From Takakia lepidozioides (lineage: Eukaryota > Streptophyta > Takakiopsida > Takakiales > Takakiaceae), in the NCBI GenBank assembly GCA_030704615.1, contig CM060734.1:7938001-8002000 (forward strand): DNA of 64,000 nt, written 5' to 3'. The notes under the pieces are model-generated. The model saw only the letters and a list, made by a program, of their open reading frames with translations, had not been told where the DNA came from and ran no database searches. The translations under genes and the position numbers were made by a program. Positions 11,801-23,206 of this stretch are shown here, piece by piece. Within the stretch, counting starts at the first letter, position 1. Each line of letters opens with the position of its first letter.

Positions 11801-13008
11801 GTTGCGGGAGAAGTATTAGAGGGCGAAGGAACTCCAAGGAAACTGTCGGCTGAGCTTCGGGCCAGTGCACACGACTATGTGCTTCACAACACGGCGTGCA
11901 TGAGACCGTTTCTGAGGTAAGTATACATCATTTATTTAGCTTCACATGCTAACTCTGGGGTATTTTTCCGGATACAAAATTCGCGCATTCTCAATTTTCA
12001 CTCAGCCTCTTTGTACATATTATGGTTCTGACTAAGTGTGAATTGAGTATGACCAGACTTTATGATATTGAGAAGGCCACCATAGAATCAGCCAGAGCCG
12101 AATTTCGAGCCACATACAGCACCGAAGGGAGAAATGCACACCAACGCACCGTTCCATACCCCGAAAACATGTTGCCTTTGCCTGCTTTTCATATGTGGAT
12201 ACAGTCGACAGTACAAAATGTTGTTTCAAGAGGAGCAGCGTATGATGCAAATATTTGTCATCTGTGTAAGCCACCACGGTTTGTTGCTCGTTCATTTCGC
12301 TCTATGTGGGCATACGGAAATCACTACAGAGTGGTGGAAACAGGTGTGGTTGATTACCATGTCACATTCGACTCTGGGGTTGCACAGATTTTTGCCGAAA
12401 AGTCAACGGGAAGGGGTGTGGATGGTAACCCTGTCATGAACCAGCTGCAATATGTTGGTGTTGTTTGTGAAATTTTACAGCTTCAGTATGGTGCTGTCAC
12501 TCCTGTAGTATTCATATGTGAATGGGTCAAAGCAAGCTTGACAGGTCGCAACCGCACCATGAAGAAGGATGAGTATGGTTTCCTACTCGTGGACTTCGAT
12601 CGCATGTTGCCACCGGGAGATGAACCATTCACATTTCCATGGCAAGTCGAGCAAGTTTTTTTTGCAGATGAGCCCTCCAACGCTGGTAACTGGAAAGTAG
12701 TACTTCAGAAGGAGCCGCGCTCACGGCGCGTGGTACATGATGTCACTGGTGTCAGCTTGGGTGAGAATGAGTCATGCGTAAGGATGCAAGTGGCGGAGGC
12801 ATTGGAGGATGTGAATCCCAACACAAAATTTGGACCTTCAACGACCCTTACCGAAGCTGAGATGGCTACTATTGCTATGATGAGGCCCCCACGAAGGACG
12901 AACCATGGCACCGAGATAGTGAGGATTGCAACACTGACCATGAGTGTAGTGAAAATAGTAGCGATGAAGATGACTACATCTGGTAAAAGGACAATAGCGT
13001 CATGTTGA
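8867..13008 (+). pseudogene. tnp2-family CACTA transposase, CACTA1 copy, broken
   Basis: Catalytic transposase that cuts CACTA ends. Exon 1 (8,867-9,043) carries the Transpos_assoc zinc motif MCPCNDCHGG; its ATG appears lost. Exon 2 (from 9,254) holds an acidic stretch and then the tnp2 domain: SHYEAKKLI, IHACEKGCVLYRG, CPKCGAPRY, LRHFPLIPRLQRMY, LGLAWDGINPF and WSVHDYPTYA, the last two with likely catalytic Asp residues. An intron (donor near 10,721, acceptor near 11,034) splits LPYWK from DLLIRYTLDVMHCEK. DUF4218 (about 11,280-11,780) and DUF4216 (about 12,090-12,750) follow. Damage: a run of 18 C at 10,562, TAG at 11,221, a frameshift near 11,450, and TAG at 11,776 where CACTA2 has TGG. 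It cannot make a full protein. Confidence 0.85.
10562..10579 (+). repeat. C18 homopolymer in tnp2 of CACTA1
   Basis: Eighteen C in a row inside the exon, just after the NHFNG segment. The frame that follows soon stops, while the next conserved block is open in another frame, so the run is a likely site of the frameshift. Confidence 0.85.
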
Positions 13009-13255
13009 CATTTAAACTGACACACTGAGTGACATTTTGAGTTCCAAATCACATGACACCCTGTGCTTCAGCCACTGGCCTGGTAAAAGGACAATAGCAT
13101 TATATGACATTTTGAGTGGCACACTGAGGGGCATTTTGAGTCCCAAATCACAGAACATCCTGTGCTGCAGCATCCACTTGTTGCGGTTATTTTCCCTGTG
13201 AATGTAGCAGCGAGGAAGATGATTCCTGGTAAAAGGGCAATAGCGTCATGTTGCT
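12978..13255 (+). repeat. Imperfect tandem repeats around the tnp2 stop codon of CACTA1
   Basis: The phrase CTGGTAAAAGG(A/G)CAATAGC occurs three times (near 12,980, 13,079 and 13,228), with ACATTTTGAGT and CAAATCACA between the first two. Probably 3' UTR. Confidence 0.6.
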
Positions 13256-13259
13256 TCAG

Positions 13260-15918
13260 TTGTTACTCCACCTCTCTACTATCTCCCCCCTTCCCACATC
13301 CATGCCTTACTTACTCTCTAGCTACAAACTGAATTCTGATGCCCCTGCTCCTCCCTCCCCCTCTCTATTACTCACGCTGAACAATCAATTGTACAAAATG
13401 CTTGCCAAATCATAGGACACCATGTGCTTCAGCCAGCGGCCAACTCCCCCACTCCACTTGTTCTTTTTCCTAAAGCATGCTTTCTATTTTCCCTGTGTTC
13501 AGATTGTGGGGGTTGGGTGCAATGTGTTGGGGATGTACTTCTTTATGATGTTTGTTCTGGTTTGGTGCAGTCGGGGGACAATCTGCACAGCAAGTCACAT
13601 GTTGGATCTGATGGGCATTGCAACTGTGGATGGTGATTCACATGTCTTCCCCACTAATGGGACCCCTCTGTTCATGCTTGGGATTTGGCAAGTTCGTAAA
13701 CCCCCACTTTTTTTACTGTGTGCTTGCAGGTCACATGTGCTGCATGGGGCAGAGCCATTCAGTTGGCTACAGGTTCAATTCCTCCACACATGAAAATATG
13801 TGGCCCTATTTATGATGGCTTTGACTTACTCATAGAGAGGGCTCGTGTGTTGGTTACTCTATTTTTGGCTTGTTTAAAAACCCTCACTGTGACAGGGATG
13901 AGGCTTCTATCATTGCTCAATTTTCCACTTGTGATGGTGGAGGAGAATGTTCATGAATCACAAGAAGGTCTGTGGCACCTCGGAACCCATGAATTCAGAA
14001 TCATGGAGATTCCAGATTCATATATAGCCAAAGTTGATCTTTTGCTTTGTGATTTCTCTTTGTTTCTCATGTTTGTGAGATTCGGTGCTTCATCCCTCTG
14101 CATGTACCACCCCGCTTTGTCATGATTGCAAGTTGGAATTGTAGAGATGACCTTTCTTTGAAAACATACATACTTTGTATGGGGGGCTTGAGGTGAGCGA
14201 TCCAGAGACCATTATGTGTTACAGACACTAATTACCAGTCCACATTATGGGTGTGTACTTTGCATGGATTTGCAACCCCCCACATTATTTGGTCCTTCCA
14301 AAAATGAAACTCTTTCTTGCTAGAGCTGGAAGCTCATGGGCGCTATGCCTTCAACCATCCAGATGTGCTGTTATTTGTTCTGAATGTGGACATCACCACA
14401 TGTGCACTTGTAATTTTACCGCCCATTACCAAGTTGTTGCACCACACATGAAATAAAAGTATTACAGATTCATAAGCAGTATGGTTGAAAGGTCTGAGAA
14501 GTAGATAACAAGAGGCAAGTTGAACGTCGTACAGGGAACACTCAGTTTTTGACAGGAGAGGCCAGTTAAGTACCTAAACTTGAGGCAAAACCCAAAAGGA
14601 TAATGTATGTAGGCTGAAATGTGGATAGTCTCTGCATTGCTACTGCTTCACCCCCAAACCATCATGGCCACAAGTACCAACGCTGAAAACTGCAGCAGAA
14701 ACGTCATGCATGAGACGATTGCGGGAAGCTACAGTGCATGAATGTACATTGCGGTGTATGTCAATGACACTGTGTATATCCTCGCTCACCTCGATCCATG
14801 ATCACCATGAAATCGTGCTCATCCGAGAGGGCATGGAAGGCCAGTCAATGTGTACCACAGGGAGTAATCATAGAGCAACGGGTACTTCTTGCCAACAGAT
14901 CGGAGCCTCTTATTGCAATTTGCAAGGCACCAAAAGTAGGCCACAGGCTCCTTCTTGTGGATGCCACTCTGACCCAACCAGTGGAGCACGACGATGATAG
15001 CTTTTTCTGCGCAGGCATTCTGTCCTGGTACACGTTCTTGGGTTGACTTCTGCTTTTTGATCGAATGCGCGATTCCAAGCGCAACGGTGCTCCATGATTT
15101 TCATCCAGAATTGGCTGGTTTCGTAGACGCTTCTGCTCGACTTCGCGGTAGTGAGAGGCCCGTTTCCACACCTGCGATTGAGGAGGCATTCCTGCACACT
15201 TTGAAATGCTTTGCCGAGATAGAGAGTCCACTGGAGTGCAAAGCAAGCAGATGAAGGAAGCAGACGACATTCGGTAATGCGCGGGAACCACCTTGTCTGC
15301 CAAAGTGGACAATGGACAAGTCGCACGTAGGGAAATCATGTCTGTGCCTTTTCCAGCACATCGGTGGTGACTTGGCATTAGGGGCTGGTCTCACGGTGCA
15401 TTTTCCACGCCATATGGTCCATTCCACACTTCGTAATTAACATGCAGGAATTATGGTGTTGGTGAGATATGTAACTAGTTTTATTTTATTTTATTTTATT
15501 TTATATAAATAAATGAAACAGGGAGGCCGTGGCATGGGACTTTATATGGGGGAAAAAATAAAACCCCCATGAACGCCATGAGAGTCACACACTGTAGTGC
15601 GACCATCTCTTTGTATTTCCGAGGCCAGATTTCGAAGTTCGTGATTTATTTTGTTTGCAACGGAGTACTAACTAAACCCATACACCACAATCAGTGGAAA
15701 TTATTGTATGTTCCCATTTCACACAGGTGTGTAACATGCCATGTAAACTAAGCCAACCCCTGCCACGCTCATGGCTGTTTTCACACCGTTCTTGCGTGGG
15801 GTGTGGACCACATGTGAGACCCCACAGTTAGGGCATATTTAGACCCACACCTTGGCTCAGTGTACAGACCCGTGATAAAAGCCGTGGAATGTGCCAGGTG
15901 TGAGATGGCACAGCCGTG
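13260..15918. other. Noncoding right part of CACTA1
   Basis: No gene is supported. Short frames exist, such as 177 codons on minus at 14,845-15,378, but none shows a known motif. A TTTTA microsatellite sits at about 15,478-15,506. From about 15,720 to the terminus the motif TCACAC or its reverse GTGTGA recurs, which fits CACTA subterminal TnpA-binding sites. Confidence 0.5.
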
Positions 15919-15943
15919 GAAAAAGCCGGTTTCTCTTCTAGTG
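15919..15943 (-). repeat. Right terminal inverted repeat of CACTA1
   Basis: Read inward: CACTAGAAGAGAAACCGG then CTTTTTC. It matches CACTA2 ends at CACTA, GAAACCGG and the T-rich tail. The next base outside begins gypsy1 sequence (TTCTTGCCTG). TTC could be the 3-bp target duplication, but the left copy is missing. Confidence 0.8.
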
Positions 15944-16767
15944 TTCTTGCCTGCCGGTCCATTCAAACAAGAAATGTCATCCTGGTTGTCTAACATGACA
16001 ACTCCAGGTGTTACCATGGCGCGCTCGATGGCTGGCCTAGCTGACAACTCCATCTACCTGGAAGCTGCAGCTTGCCATGGTGTCGCCGTGGCAGTCTTGA
16101 CCTGCAAATCCGAGGATCCCTCCGGCACTACACCTCCCACTATCTCCGCAGAAGATGAAGTAACCTCTCCACTCTCACAGAGTGTAGCTGCCAGCCTGAA
16201 CACCTCAGCTGGTCTTACCCCCGGCGTCGCAATCATGGTAGCCGAGAACAATAGAGCCTGGCACACAGATGTGGCCGCTCCCAGCAGCACACTAGCTACC
16301 GTAGCCTTGGCAACACTAGGTGTGGTACTACCCGTGTAGCTCTCCCCAATGGCATAGTAACCTCCGCCTCGGTAACAGTTGGGCGAGAATTAGGTGTCAT
16401 GGATGGCATCGACACTGTCTCCGCCAATGTGAATGACTGAGGAAGCCTAGCCTGACGGCTTGCCTCCCCACGCTGTGGATCCAACTCCACCTCTGCACCT
16501 CAAGGCTCAGGAACTCGTGCTGCTCCTCGAGTCACGGCTGCAGCAGACTCCACCTGCACTAGTGGTAGTGCTGCTCCGCACATGAATCCCATGCCTCCCA
16601 TATCTCCTCCCTCAGGAGCAGGAGGTGGACCATCCGGCCTTGGAGCCAGTACCACCTGAGCTGTAGCCATGGTAGCGAGCCTCTGCTCTAGCTGCTGAAG
16701 CCGGTTGGCCATGCCTTGGTCAACACCCTGACCTCCGCGTCTTTGGCCATGTTGAGCTTGCCCTTGG
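15944..16767 (-). mobile_element. Gypsy1 fragment (linker between gag and protease) between two CACTA elements
   Basis: This 824-bp piece aligns along its whole length with 50,227-51,112 of gypsy2 on the same strand. It encodes the stretch after the gag zinc knuckles: MANRLQQLEQRLATMATAQ, then a long Ala/Pro/Val-rich linker leading toward the protease active site. It stops exactly where CACTA1 begins on one side and CACTA2 on the other. The matching continuation on the gag side is found at 33,558, after CACTA2. It keeps CAG at 16,656-16,658 where gypsy2 has a stop. A frame break lies near 16,500, so coding is already damaged. Confidence 0.85.
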
Positions 16768-16792
16768 CACTAATACAGAAACCGGTTTTTTT
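16768..16792 (+). repeat. Left terminal inverted repeat of CACTA2
   Basis: CACTAATACAGAAACCGG followed by seven T. It pairs with the right end. Preceded by target duplication TGG at 16,765-16,767. Confidence 0.92.
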
Positions 16793-17235
16793 AACGGCTC
16801 TTCTCACACATTTTGGTGTGAAAAGAGCCCAAGTTCACACCCCCCCTTGGTGTTAGGTTAACCTAGTCCTTTGCACCACATGTGAACTTTCTTGGTCCTG
16901 TGAAAAAACCCATCTCACACCAAACTTGCACCTGATGTGGCAGTAGGTTTAGGTGGCTCTTTTGACGGATATTTTGACGGCCGTTTTGACTGGTTAGTTC
17001 AACTACTATTTTGACTAAGTAATCTTAATGGTCTTTCTACGGTACTTATTACACCTCATTGCCACCATGTCTGCCACATGTATGTCAAAGGGAATGCCAC
17101 GTAATAGAGTCCATCAGAATTATTAAATAAATAATAGATATTAAGGGCTCTTCTTACGGATTCTCTCACACAGATTTAACACCAGGTTCAAGTCGTGGTG
17201 TGATCGCAATGACACTAGTGTGAATACTGTCATAT
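16793..17235. repeat. Left subterminal region with clustered TCACAC motifs
   Basis: TCACAC or GTGTGA occurs about eight times in both orientations, some as close pairs such as TCACACATTTTGGTGTGA (about 16,804-16,821), which can form a hairpin. Subterminal direct and inverted motifs are the usual TnpA-binding sites in CACTA elements. The right end and CACTA1 share the motif. Confidence 0.6.
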
Positions 17236-18444
17236 CCATTGTTTTGTTCCTATTGGACGAAAAGTAAACAATTATTATTTGTTGACAAATGCCAAAATGA
17301 ATAGTCATATTATTATTATTATTATTATTCTTATTCTTATAATAAATGGGATAGCACCCCAAAAGCCATTGGCTGCTTGATTTAATATGTAATATATTAT
17401 TATTTTAGAATTATTATTTGTTTTGTTTCATTTAAACAAAAGCTTATTTAAAACAGGGATAATAATTGTATTATTAACCACATTGACCAATAGTAATGTT
17501 ATTAATATTAAATATAGCAAACAACCAGCAAAATACCACATTCATGTCTACACAAGAAAAATTTGGCTTGATGTGGGAAAATGAAGTTGCCCTTGAACAA
17601 GGGGATCTTGTGATCATACATGAGAATAGTAAGAGCATCAATTCAAAAAATACTGTTCATGTGAGAAGATCTGTTTTGTTCACCTGTCTCAGCAACCCTC
17701 AATCCATAAAGAAAACTAAACCAGCAAACACCCCAACCCTACCTATTGCAGTACTTCCAATTCTGAATTGCATTTGCTTGTCTCTATACTACATGCTGAC
17801 ATGATCAAAGCTGGAACGGTGCCATACCTAGTTGGTAGCAGGTTATGCATGGTCAACATGGATGTGGTAGGACGATGTCACAAAACTACCTTTGTAGGTT
17901 GTTGGGCCTGCAGCTATGTGGCGATACATAAGAGGTGTATTGATCCAGCATCAGACAAGGAAACAAAATTGCACAAATGAAGTACTTACACTGTGCGGAT
18001 TTTGTTGGTCACCCTGTGGTTCAGTTAGATCCACTATGGTTGTAGTCTGATTGATAGCACATATTGTACTCTCCCTGTCCATTGAACGCTTCACTGGTTT
18101 CACCATCTGTATATTGAATGACACAACGATCAAAAAATGAGAATAGCACGAATGACACACATTGTGAAGTAGCATTAACAATACAAATCCACCCACGCGC
18201 CCAAGCATTGAAACTTTTGCTCTCACCTTTCTTTGATTATGCTTTGTTGTTGCATCGGGAGGCAAAGTCGTTGGAACTCTGGCAGCAGAAGCCCTGGTTC
18301 GGATGCCTTTGCAGATTGTTGTGATCCACTACCCATGGCTGCAGTATTGAACAAGTAGTTGGGCTGCCCATATCTGTATGGGTGCCCTGACACATACTCA
18401 GGGATGTGTGCAGCCTTGGATACACCCTCTAACCAAGGCAGTAA
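17236..18444. other. AT-rich noncoding DNA of CACTA2, with an ATT microsatellite
   Basis: A TTA/ATT run lies at about 17,308-17,341. The rest is AT-rich with only short frames. Downstream of the TAA at 18,445 the TnpA-like frame stays open for about 40 codons without a known motif. Confidence 0.5.
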
Positions 18445-19479
18445 TTATTTCATAAGCCTCTTGCAGTTTGGCTGATCCCTCAACTTCCATGGATACGGGA
18501 AGATGCAATTATTTGCAGGGTTGGGTAAGCAAGTGAGTGGGGAATCGTCCACCAGCAAAGTATTGGTTGGATTGTAATGGCTGTAGTCCTTCCAAAACTT
18601 ACATAAGTTCTTGTACATGACAGTTTTAGAAGGATTGAAAGGGTCCACCATTCCCACAGGCTGGTCACAATAGTCTTGGTGAAGCACCATCTTTGGTTGC
18701 TTCCCACGAAACAAAGCTTTCACAACTGGAAGGACATTACTCAATGACATGGAAGACCATACACCTACATCAAAAATCTGAAGGCATCGGTCCAGAAACT
18801 CCTGACACCCAGGTCTGGAGGTGACAGTGGGCTCTAGGTATTCCCTTGTTCGTAGTTTGCTCTCACATAACAATCCATTCAAGTCAAGTATAAGGATGTG
18901 TTTCTGCCTCTCAGTTGCCGAAGGGCAATTACCTACAACTTGTACATGATTATCATGTACAAAAGACACACCTTTCTGTGGGGCACTCTGCAAATTCATG
19001 GAGACCTCACAGGCATATTGAGAGGGTAGTACATATGCCGGCAGTGCTACTGGTGTAGGGGACAACAAAACTGATGAACACTTTGCAGTTGCCTCAACAA
19101 TATGGGGGGATGGATTGAGTTCACCTTCAGACCAACCCTCCATGTCATCATCCCCCTCTATTTCTGAAAGCCCAAACAATGCGCCTATTGTGTTTGGCTT
19201 TGGTGGCGGTGAAGAAACTGCCTTGAACAGGTTGAGTGGTGAGCCCATAACATGAGAAATAGTCTCATTTGTTGGATGTGGCGCAAAGGTGGTGCATGGT
19301 GGACCTGTAGGCTGTGAATCTGGCACATTCATGCCAAGTTTAGCTGCGAGCGCAATGTTGAATGCAGCTGCTGCCTCCAGTTGGACTTGGACTGCTTCCA
19401 AAGCTGCCTTGGAGCTGGCTTCCATCTGCACTTGTTTGTTTTCCATAGCATCGAGGCGAGCTGCTAGTGAACCAATTCC
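18445..19479 (-). CDS. Last exon of TnpA-like gene: coiled coil fused to FCP1/NIF-like HAD phosphatase domain
   Basis: One open frame joins two unrelated parts. The first is the CACTA coiled coil (GIGSLAARLDAMENKQ to LAAKLGMNVPD), shared with CACTA1. After about 100 less conserved residues comes a NIF/FCP1-type HAD domain: motif I ILDLNGLLCES, the core FDVGVWSSMSLSNVLPVV, and the DDSP motif in TLLVDDSPLTCLPNP followed by IFPYPW. FCP1-type enzymes remove phosphate from Ser/Thr, classically on the RNA polymerase II tail. The catalytic DxDxT signature here is DLNGLL, so the second Asp is Asn and activity is doubtful; related plant proteins I know also read LDLNGLL. CACTA1 lacks this domain, so capture of a host gene piece is the simplest reading. 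Confidence 0.7.
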   Translation of the reverse strand, partial: GIGSLAARLDAMENKQVQMEASSKAALEAVQVQLEAAAAFNIALAAKLGMNVPDSQPTGPPCTTFAPHPTNETISHVMGSPLNLFKAVSSPPPKPNTIGALFGLSEIEGDDDMEGWSEGELNPSPHIVEATAKCSSVLLSPTPVALPAYVLPSQYACEVSMNLQSAPQKGVSFVHDNHVQVVGNCPSATERQKHILILDLNGLLCESKLRTREYLEPTVTSRPGCQEFLDRCLQIFDVGVWSSMSLSNVLPVVKALFRGKQPKMVLHQDYCDQPVGMVDPFNPSKTVMYKNLCKFWKDYSHYNPTNTLLVDDSPLTCLPNPANNCIFPYPWKLRDQPNCKRLMK

Positions 19480-21399
19480 CTGCCCCATCACATAGAACAC
19501 CTCCAAAGTAACAATTCACTACACTGACTGATGAACTAGTAAGAAAAGAGAACCAAACGGCAACTAGCAATGGCATGGAAATCACGAATATGTAATTCAC
19601 ACCAGAATTGGTACTGAGTTCATATACCGTTGTGGCTGCACTGCCTGTACACCCCGACCCGTAGCCTTTGTCACTCCTGGCGCTACCGGCGATCTCCTGC
19701 AAACTTGGTGTACGTCCAGTCTCCTTCTCCTGTGATTGCAACAAACTTGCAAGTGTAAATGACTAGCACAGCACACTGCCATGCCAACAGTAAAGAATTA
19801 TCTAGGATAGCGTCAATGACTCCCCTCAATAAGAGTGCTTAGTTTCTTGCTGGCGCCCAACTCTGAGAAGGCCTCAAGTAGTAGCAATGTGTACTAATTC
19901 CATCCATATAGGAATAGACTATGAGCTCCATCCAAAAAAACCCAACACATAAAGTTTGTCAATGCAAAACAATGTGGGAACTTCCTATGTTGTAAGAGAA
20001 GTATACCAGTCGTGCTACAACACCGCTGATTCCACTGTGACCCGATCGAGATGTATTCTTCACACATCCCGCGCCTTGACACCATTTGCCTGGAATTTCT
20101 TGAAATCAGTGGAACCCCAACTAACAACTAGTTGTGCCCATGTCTTGTCTGGCACATGATGGGGTTTGGGCAGCCCCACACTATAGTAATTTTTGAACAG
20201 CTTATTTCGTTGGTACTTGAGCTGCCCGCAAATTGTTTTTGTAATAGCCTTTATGTTAAGACCAGGAGGTCCGTATTCCCAATCTGAAGCCAAGATCTCC
20301 ATGATCTTTTCAATTAAGTGTAATGGTTGATCCTGAGCATACAATGACCAGTCCAACAAACGTTGACACTGCCCTCGCAGAGCTGTCATCCACTGGTTCC
20401 GAGCAGGACCTTCAGGGTTTCCAAATTCATCACAAGAAATGAAAAATTTCCTCCTCCCTACAGCCACATTCTGAGCAGCCTGGTCTCTCAGATCTTTTGC
20501 AAGTGCCCTTCTTTCCCTCCTTAAAGCATTTTTGCGTTCTATAGGAGTCACACCTGATGTCCCCCCAGGAGTAAGGCTGGAATCCTGCAAGGTTTCAGCA
20601 GTACCTTGCATGTTACCACCTTCACTCTGTTGGGGCTGGACTGTTGTCTCCCACCCCACAGATGATGCGGAGCAAATGCATCCTCGGTCTGTTTCAGAAT
20701 GCCTTTCCCTTTCAGGGTATTAGGTGTACCTGGAGATGTTGGATAAAGAGGTGGCCGCGGTGCAGTGAAGCTCGAAGGTGCCGGCTGTTGTACTCCACTG
20801 TAGTTGGATCCTGAAGGTTGGTGGCCACCATACTGGACCTGCCCCTGGTGTGGTCTTGCAGGGCTGGTAGGATAGAGGGAGGAAGTAGGTTGGTTGTACA
20901 TAGGCCGAGGAGGATACATACTATGGGGATGCATTCCATAATGGTGGTAAATGGAATACCCACCTTGACTAGGATCATGCATTGGAGCGCCTGCAGGTGG
21001 AGCAAAAGAATTGTAATTCTGGCACTGAGGATCATTGTTTGGAGGTTGATAGTGAGGATACGGCATGTGCCCATGCAGATTATACCCTAACATGGCAGGA
21101 TACTGCGGGTACATAAGCGGATACGAGGGAGGAGCCGATACTGGTGGATACAAGGGAGCTGGAACGTCAGTCTGTGGAGTGGGCGGGGCTGGTTTTTCGT
21201 AAGTTGGAACAACCGCGCCACTCATCACAACAGTTGGCGCAATAGTTGGTGCACACTTTGCTGGAGTAAGAGACTTATGCTCGTTCGCATCCTTCCCTGC
21301 AATTCCCTTCCTTTTTTTTACTGAACTCTGCACACATTGCTCAACATAAACATGAGAAACAATACCACCATACTACTAGGGATGGCAAACCTAGTGGGT

Positions 21400-23167
21400 A
21401 AGCAAAGCCCAAAGGCCTATGCAAGAAGACCCTGTCAGTCAGACCTACCTATAAACAGTGAGGAGTCTTCTAAAGAATGGAAGGGTACAGTGGAAATGAC
21501 TGTCTACAATCCAAGACAACCCTGAAAAACTGGAGTGCATCACAAAGGGGTACAACGTGCCCATTAGTTCCTCTGAGATTGCTGAAGCAATAGATCATCT
21601 AAAGGGCTATAAAGTTGGTGTGTCTGATACGATTGTCAAGCCTGGTGTGATCATATGGTAGATGCCCTTGCACTCCTCTGGGACCTTATTTGGAAGACTG
21701 AAATGATACCCTTTCGCTGGAGAGAGGGTGTCAGTGTCAATCTGAGGTGACAGATGACAGCCTAGGAACTACCGTAGCATTACACTTCTTACCACAGTTT
21801 GCAAGCTGTTCTGTAGGATAATAAGCACCCATCTTGAGGTTGATTTGGAGTCTGGAAGTGTTTTCCATGAAGGTGAGGCAGGCTTCCTGGGGGCTGTGTC
21901 AACCATGTCCCTGAGCTGGCCTATTCAAGGAAGGAAAAAAGAAAGAAACCTCTAAGGAAACCTCTGTCCAAGAACGACACCTTCCTTCTACAAAGGTTTC
22001 CTTCCTTGACATCTTATGGTGCACGCGCTGACATGCTCTCTTTGAGCACCAAAAGCTGAATGGATTCTAAAGTTTTAGCATGATTGGAGTTGGCCAACCC
22101 ACACGGCAGATGTGTACTCCAAGGCCTGATAAGGCCTGATCTCTTCATAAGTGCTGGTATGGCGGCATCACCCATCTGTAACCCAAATCTCTTGCTTTCC
22201 TAATTTTTAAAGGGCTGATAAACGAAAACATTGAAGAGCAGCGGGGAGAGGGTACAACCTTGAGCTACACCTTGGTCAATGTCAAAGAAATTAGACTTCT
22301 CGCTATTGACCACAACACAAGCTTTGGTGTTCGCATGCAGGTTGTGAACCATCCTCCATATCTTTCCCCTGACCCCAGAAGCTGTAGAACAACTGACATG
22401 GCTGCTCAGGGCAAGTTTGGAGTACCAGCCTTGACCTCTCAACATGATGAGTTCAAGGTCAGATGGTACAGTCAGCTGAATCGCATGCCTCATACCAGCG
22501 ACCCTATGATAAATACCTGAATATTAGGAAGGAAGAACTCACCCTGCTAGATGAATCTGACGTGGAGGCTGAAGTGTCTAAGGCCATGTCAAAAGCATGA
22601 AGAATGTCCGAACAAAACAATGTTAGGCATAAACTTCCCTGAACTCGTTTCCAGTTTGTGACATGGGTGAGGACTTTGAGGATGATCTGAAGGGCAGACC
22701 TACCCTTGGCACTAGACTGAAAATTTTACCTCAGGATGGGGAGTCTACCTTTGAACAATAAACAGATGCAGAGAGGAAAGGGAGATTGTCAATGCTCACT
22801 GGTGTGGGTGGCCTGAAGACAATGTCCATTTTCTGATACAAGTCCGGGGTATTCTCATCAGAGAGCGACCCTCTTCAGGACCATCAAGAACATAGTCCCT
22901 GCACCTCTGTTCACCAACTTTCAATATCTCAAGGCTGAGTCTAAAGCGGTGGCCTTGTTGGGGTCTCATTGCTTGGTAGCCCACATACAACATATTGATG
23001 CTTGTGTGAAGGGCTTTCTAAAAGGAATCTGGAAAGCCTGAACTAATGTTTATAACACGGTAAGTCCTACTACTAGAGTGAGCCCCTCATGTCTGTTCCC
23101 TCTTGTTCTGCTGGGCACGGGCAAGGTCTGTGGCCACAAGGCTATGATAAGCAACTTCTCAGGAGTG

Positions 23168-23170
<3 letters not shown>
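21400..23170 (+). mobile_element. LINE fragment A, nested in CACTA2, partly inverted
   Basis: Degenerate reverse transcriptase of a plant LINE. At about 21,450-21,660 the plus strand matches copy B (24,300-24,520) but with many stops. At 21,680-21,900 it continues through segments like ETIPFRW, with indels. At 22,493-22,200 an RT piece lies on the minus strand: VAQGCTLSPLLFNVF, the RT motif before the catalytic loop. The tail at 23,018-23,170 resembles 24,680-24,850 after copy B. Opposite strands in one copy fit twin priming or a later inversion. No catalytic YxDD was found. Confidence 0.6.

Positions 23171-23203
<33 letters not shown>
23171..23203 (+). repeat. CT dinucleotide microsatellite
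   Basis: An uninterrupted TC/CT run of about 33 bases at the joint between LINE fragments A and B. A short CTCTCTCTCT run lies at the matching place after copy B (about 24,846-24,858). Confidence 0.9.

Positions 23204-23206
<3 letters not shown>

Larger units (their letters stand above)
3351..15943 (+). mobile_element. CACTA1: left-truncated CACTA (En/Spm) transposon
   Basis: A class II element with two divergent genes: TnpA-like on minus (8,599 to 3,433) and tnp2 transposase on plus (8,867 to 13,008). The right terminal inverted repeat is clear: read inward from 15,943 it is CACTAGAAGAGAAACCGG, close to both ends of CACTA2. Subterminal DNA carries repeated TCACAC/GTGTGA. The left terminus was not found; the element meets gypsy3 sequence near 3,350, so the left end was deleted or lies beyond a gypsy3 insertion. 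The right flank is gypsy1 protease-region sequence, so CACTA1 appears to have landed in gypsy1. Both genes carry stops and frameshifts, so the element is not autonomous. Confidence 0.8.

Noticed and set aside
12032-13052. Minus-strand frames of 65-115 codons under the tnp2 DUF4216 exon
   Set aside because: Antisense to a conserved coding exon.
13422-14456. Frames of 65-135 codons after tnp2 in CACTA1
   Set aside because: Overlapping short frames with hydrophobic, Cys/Trp-rich composition and no motif; noncoding is the better reading.
14845-15378. Minus-strand frame of 177 codons in CACTA1
   Set aside because: No domain, no counterpart in CACTA2, and another frame over the same DNA is also open. 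Kept only as a note.
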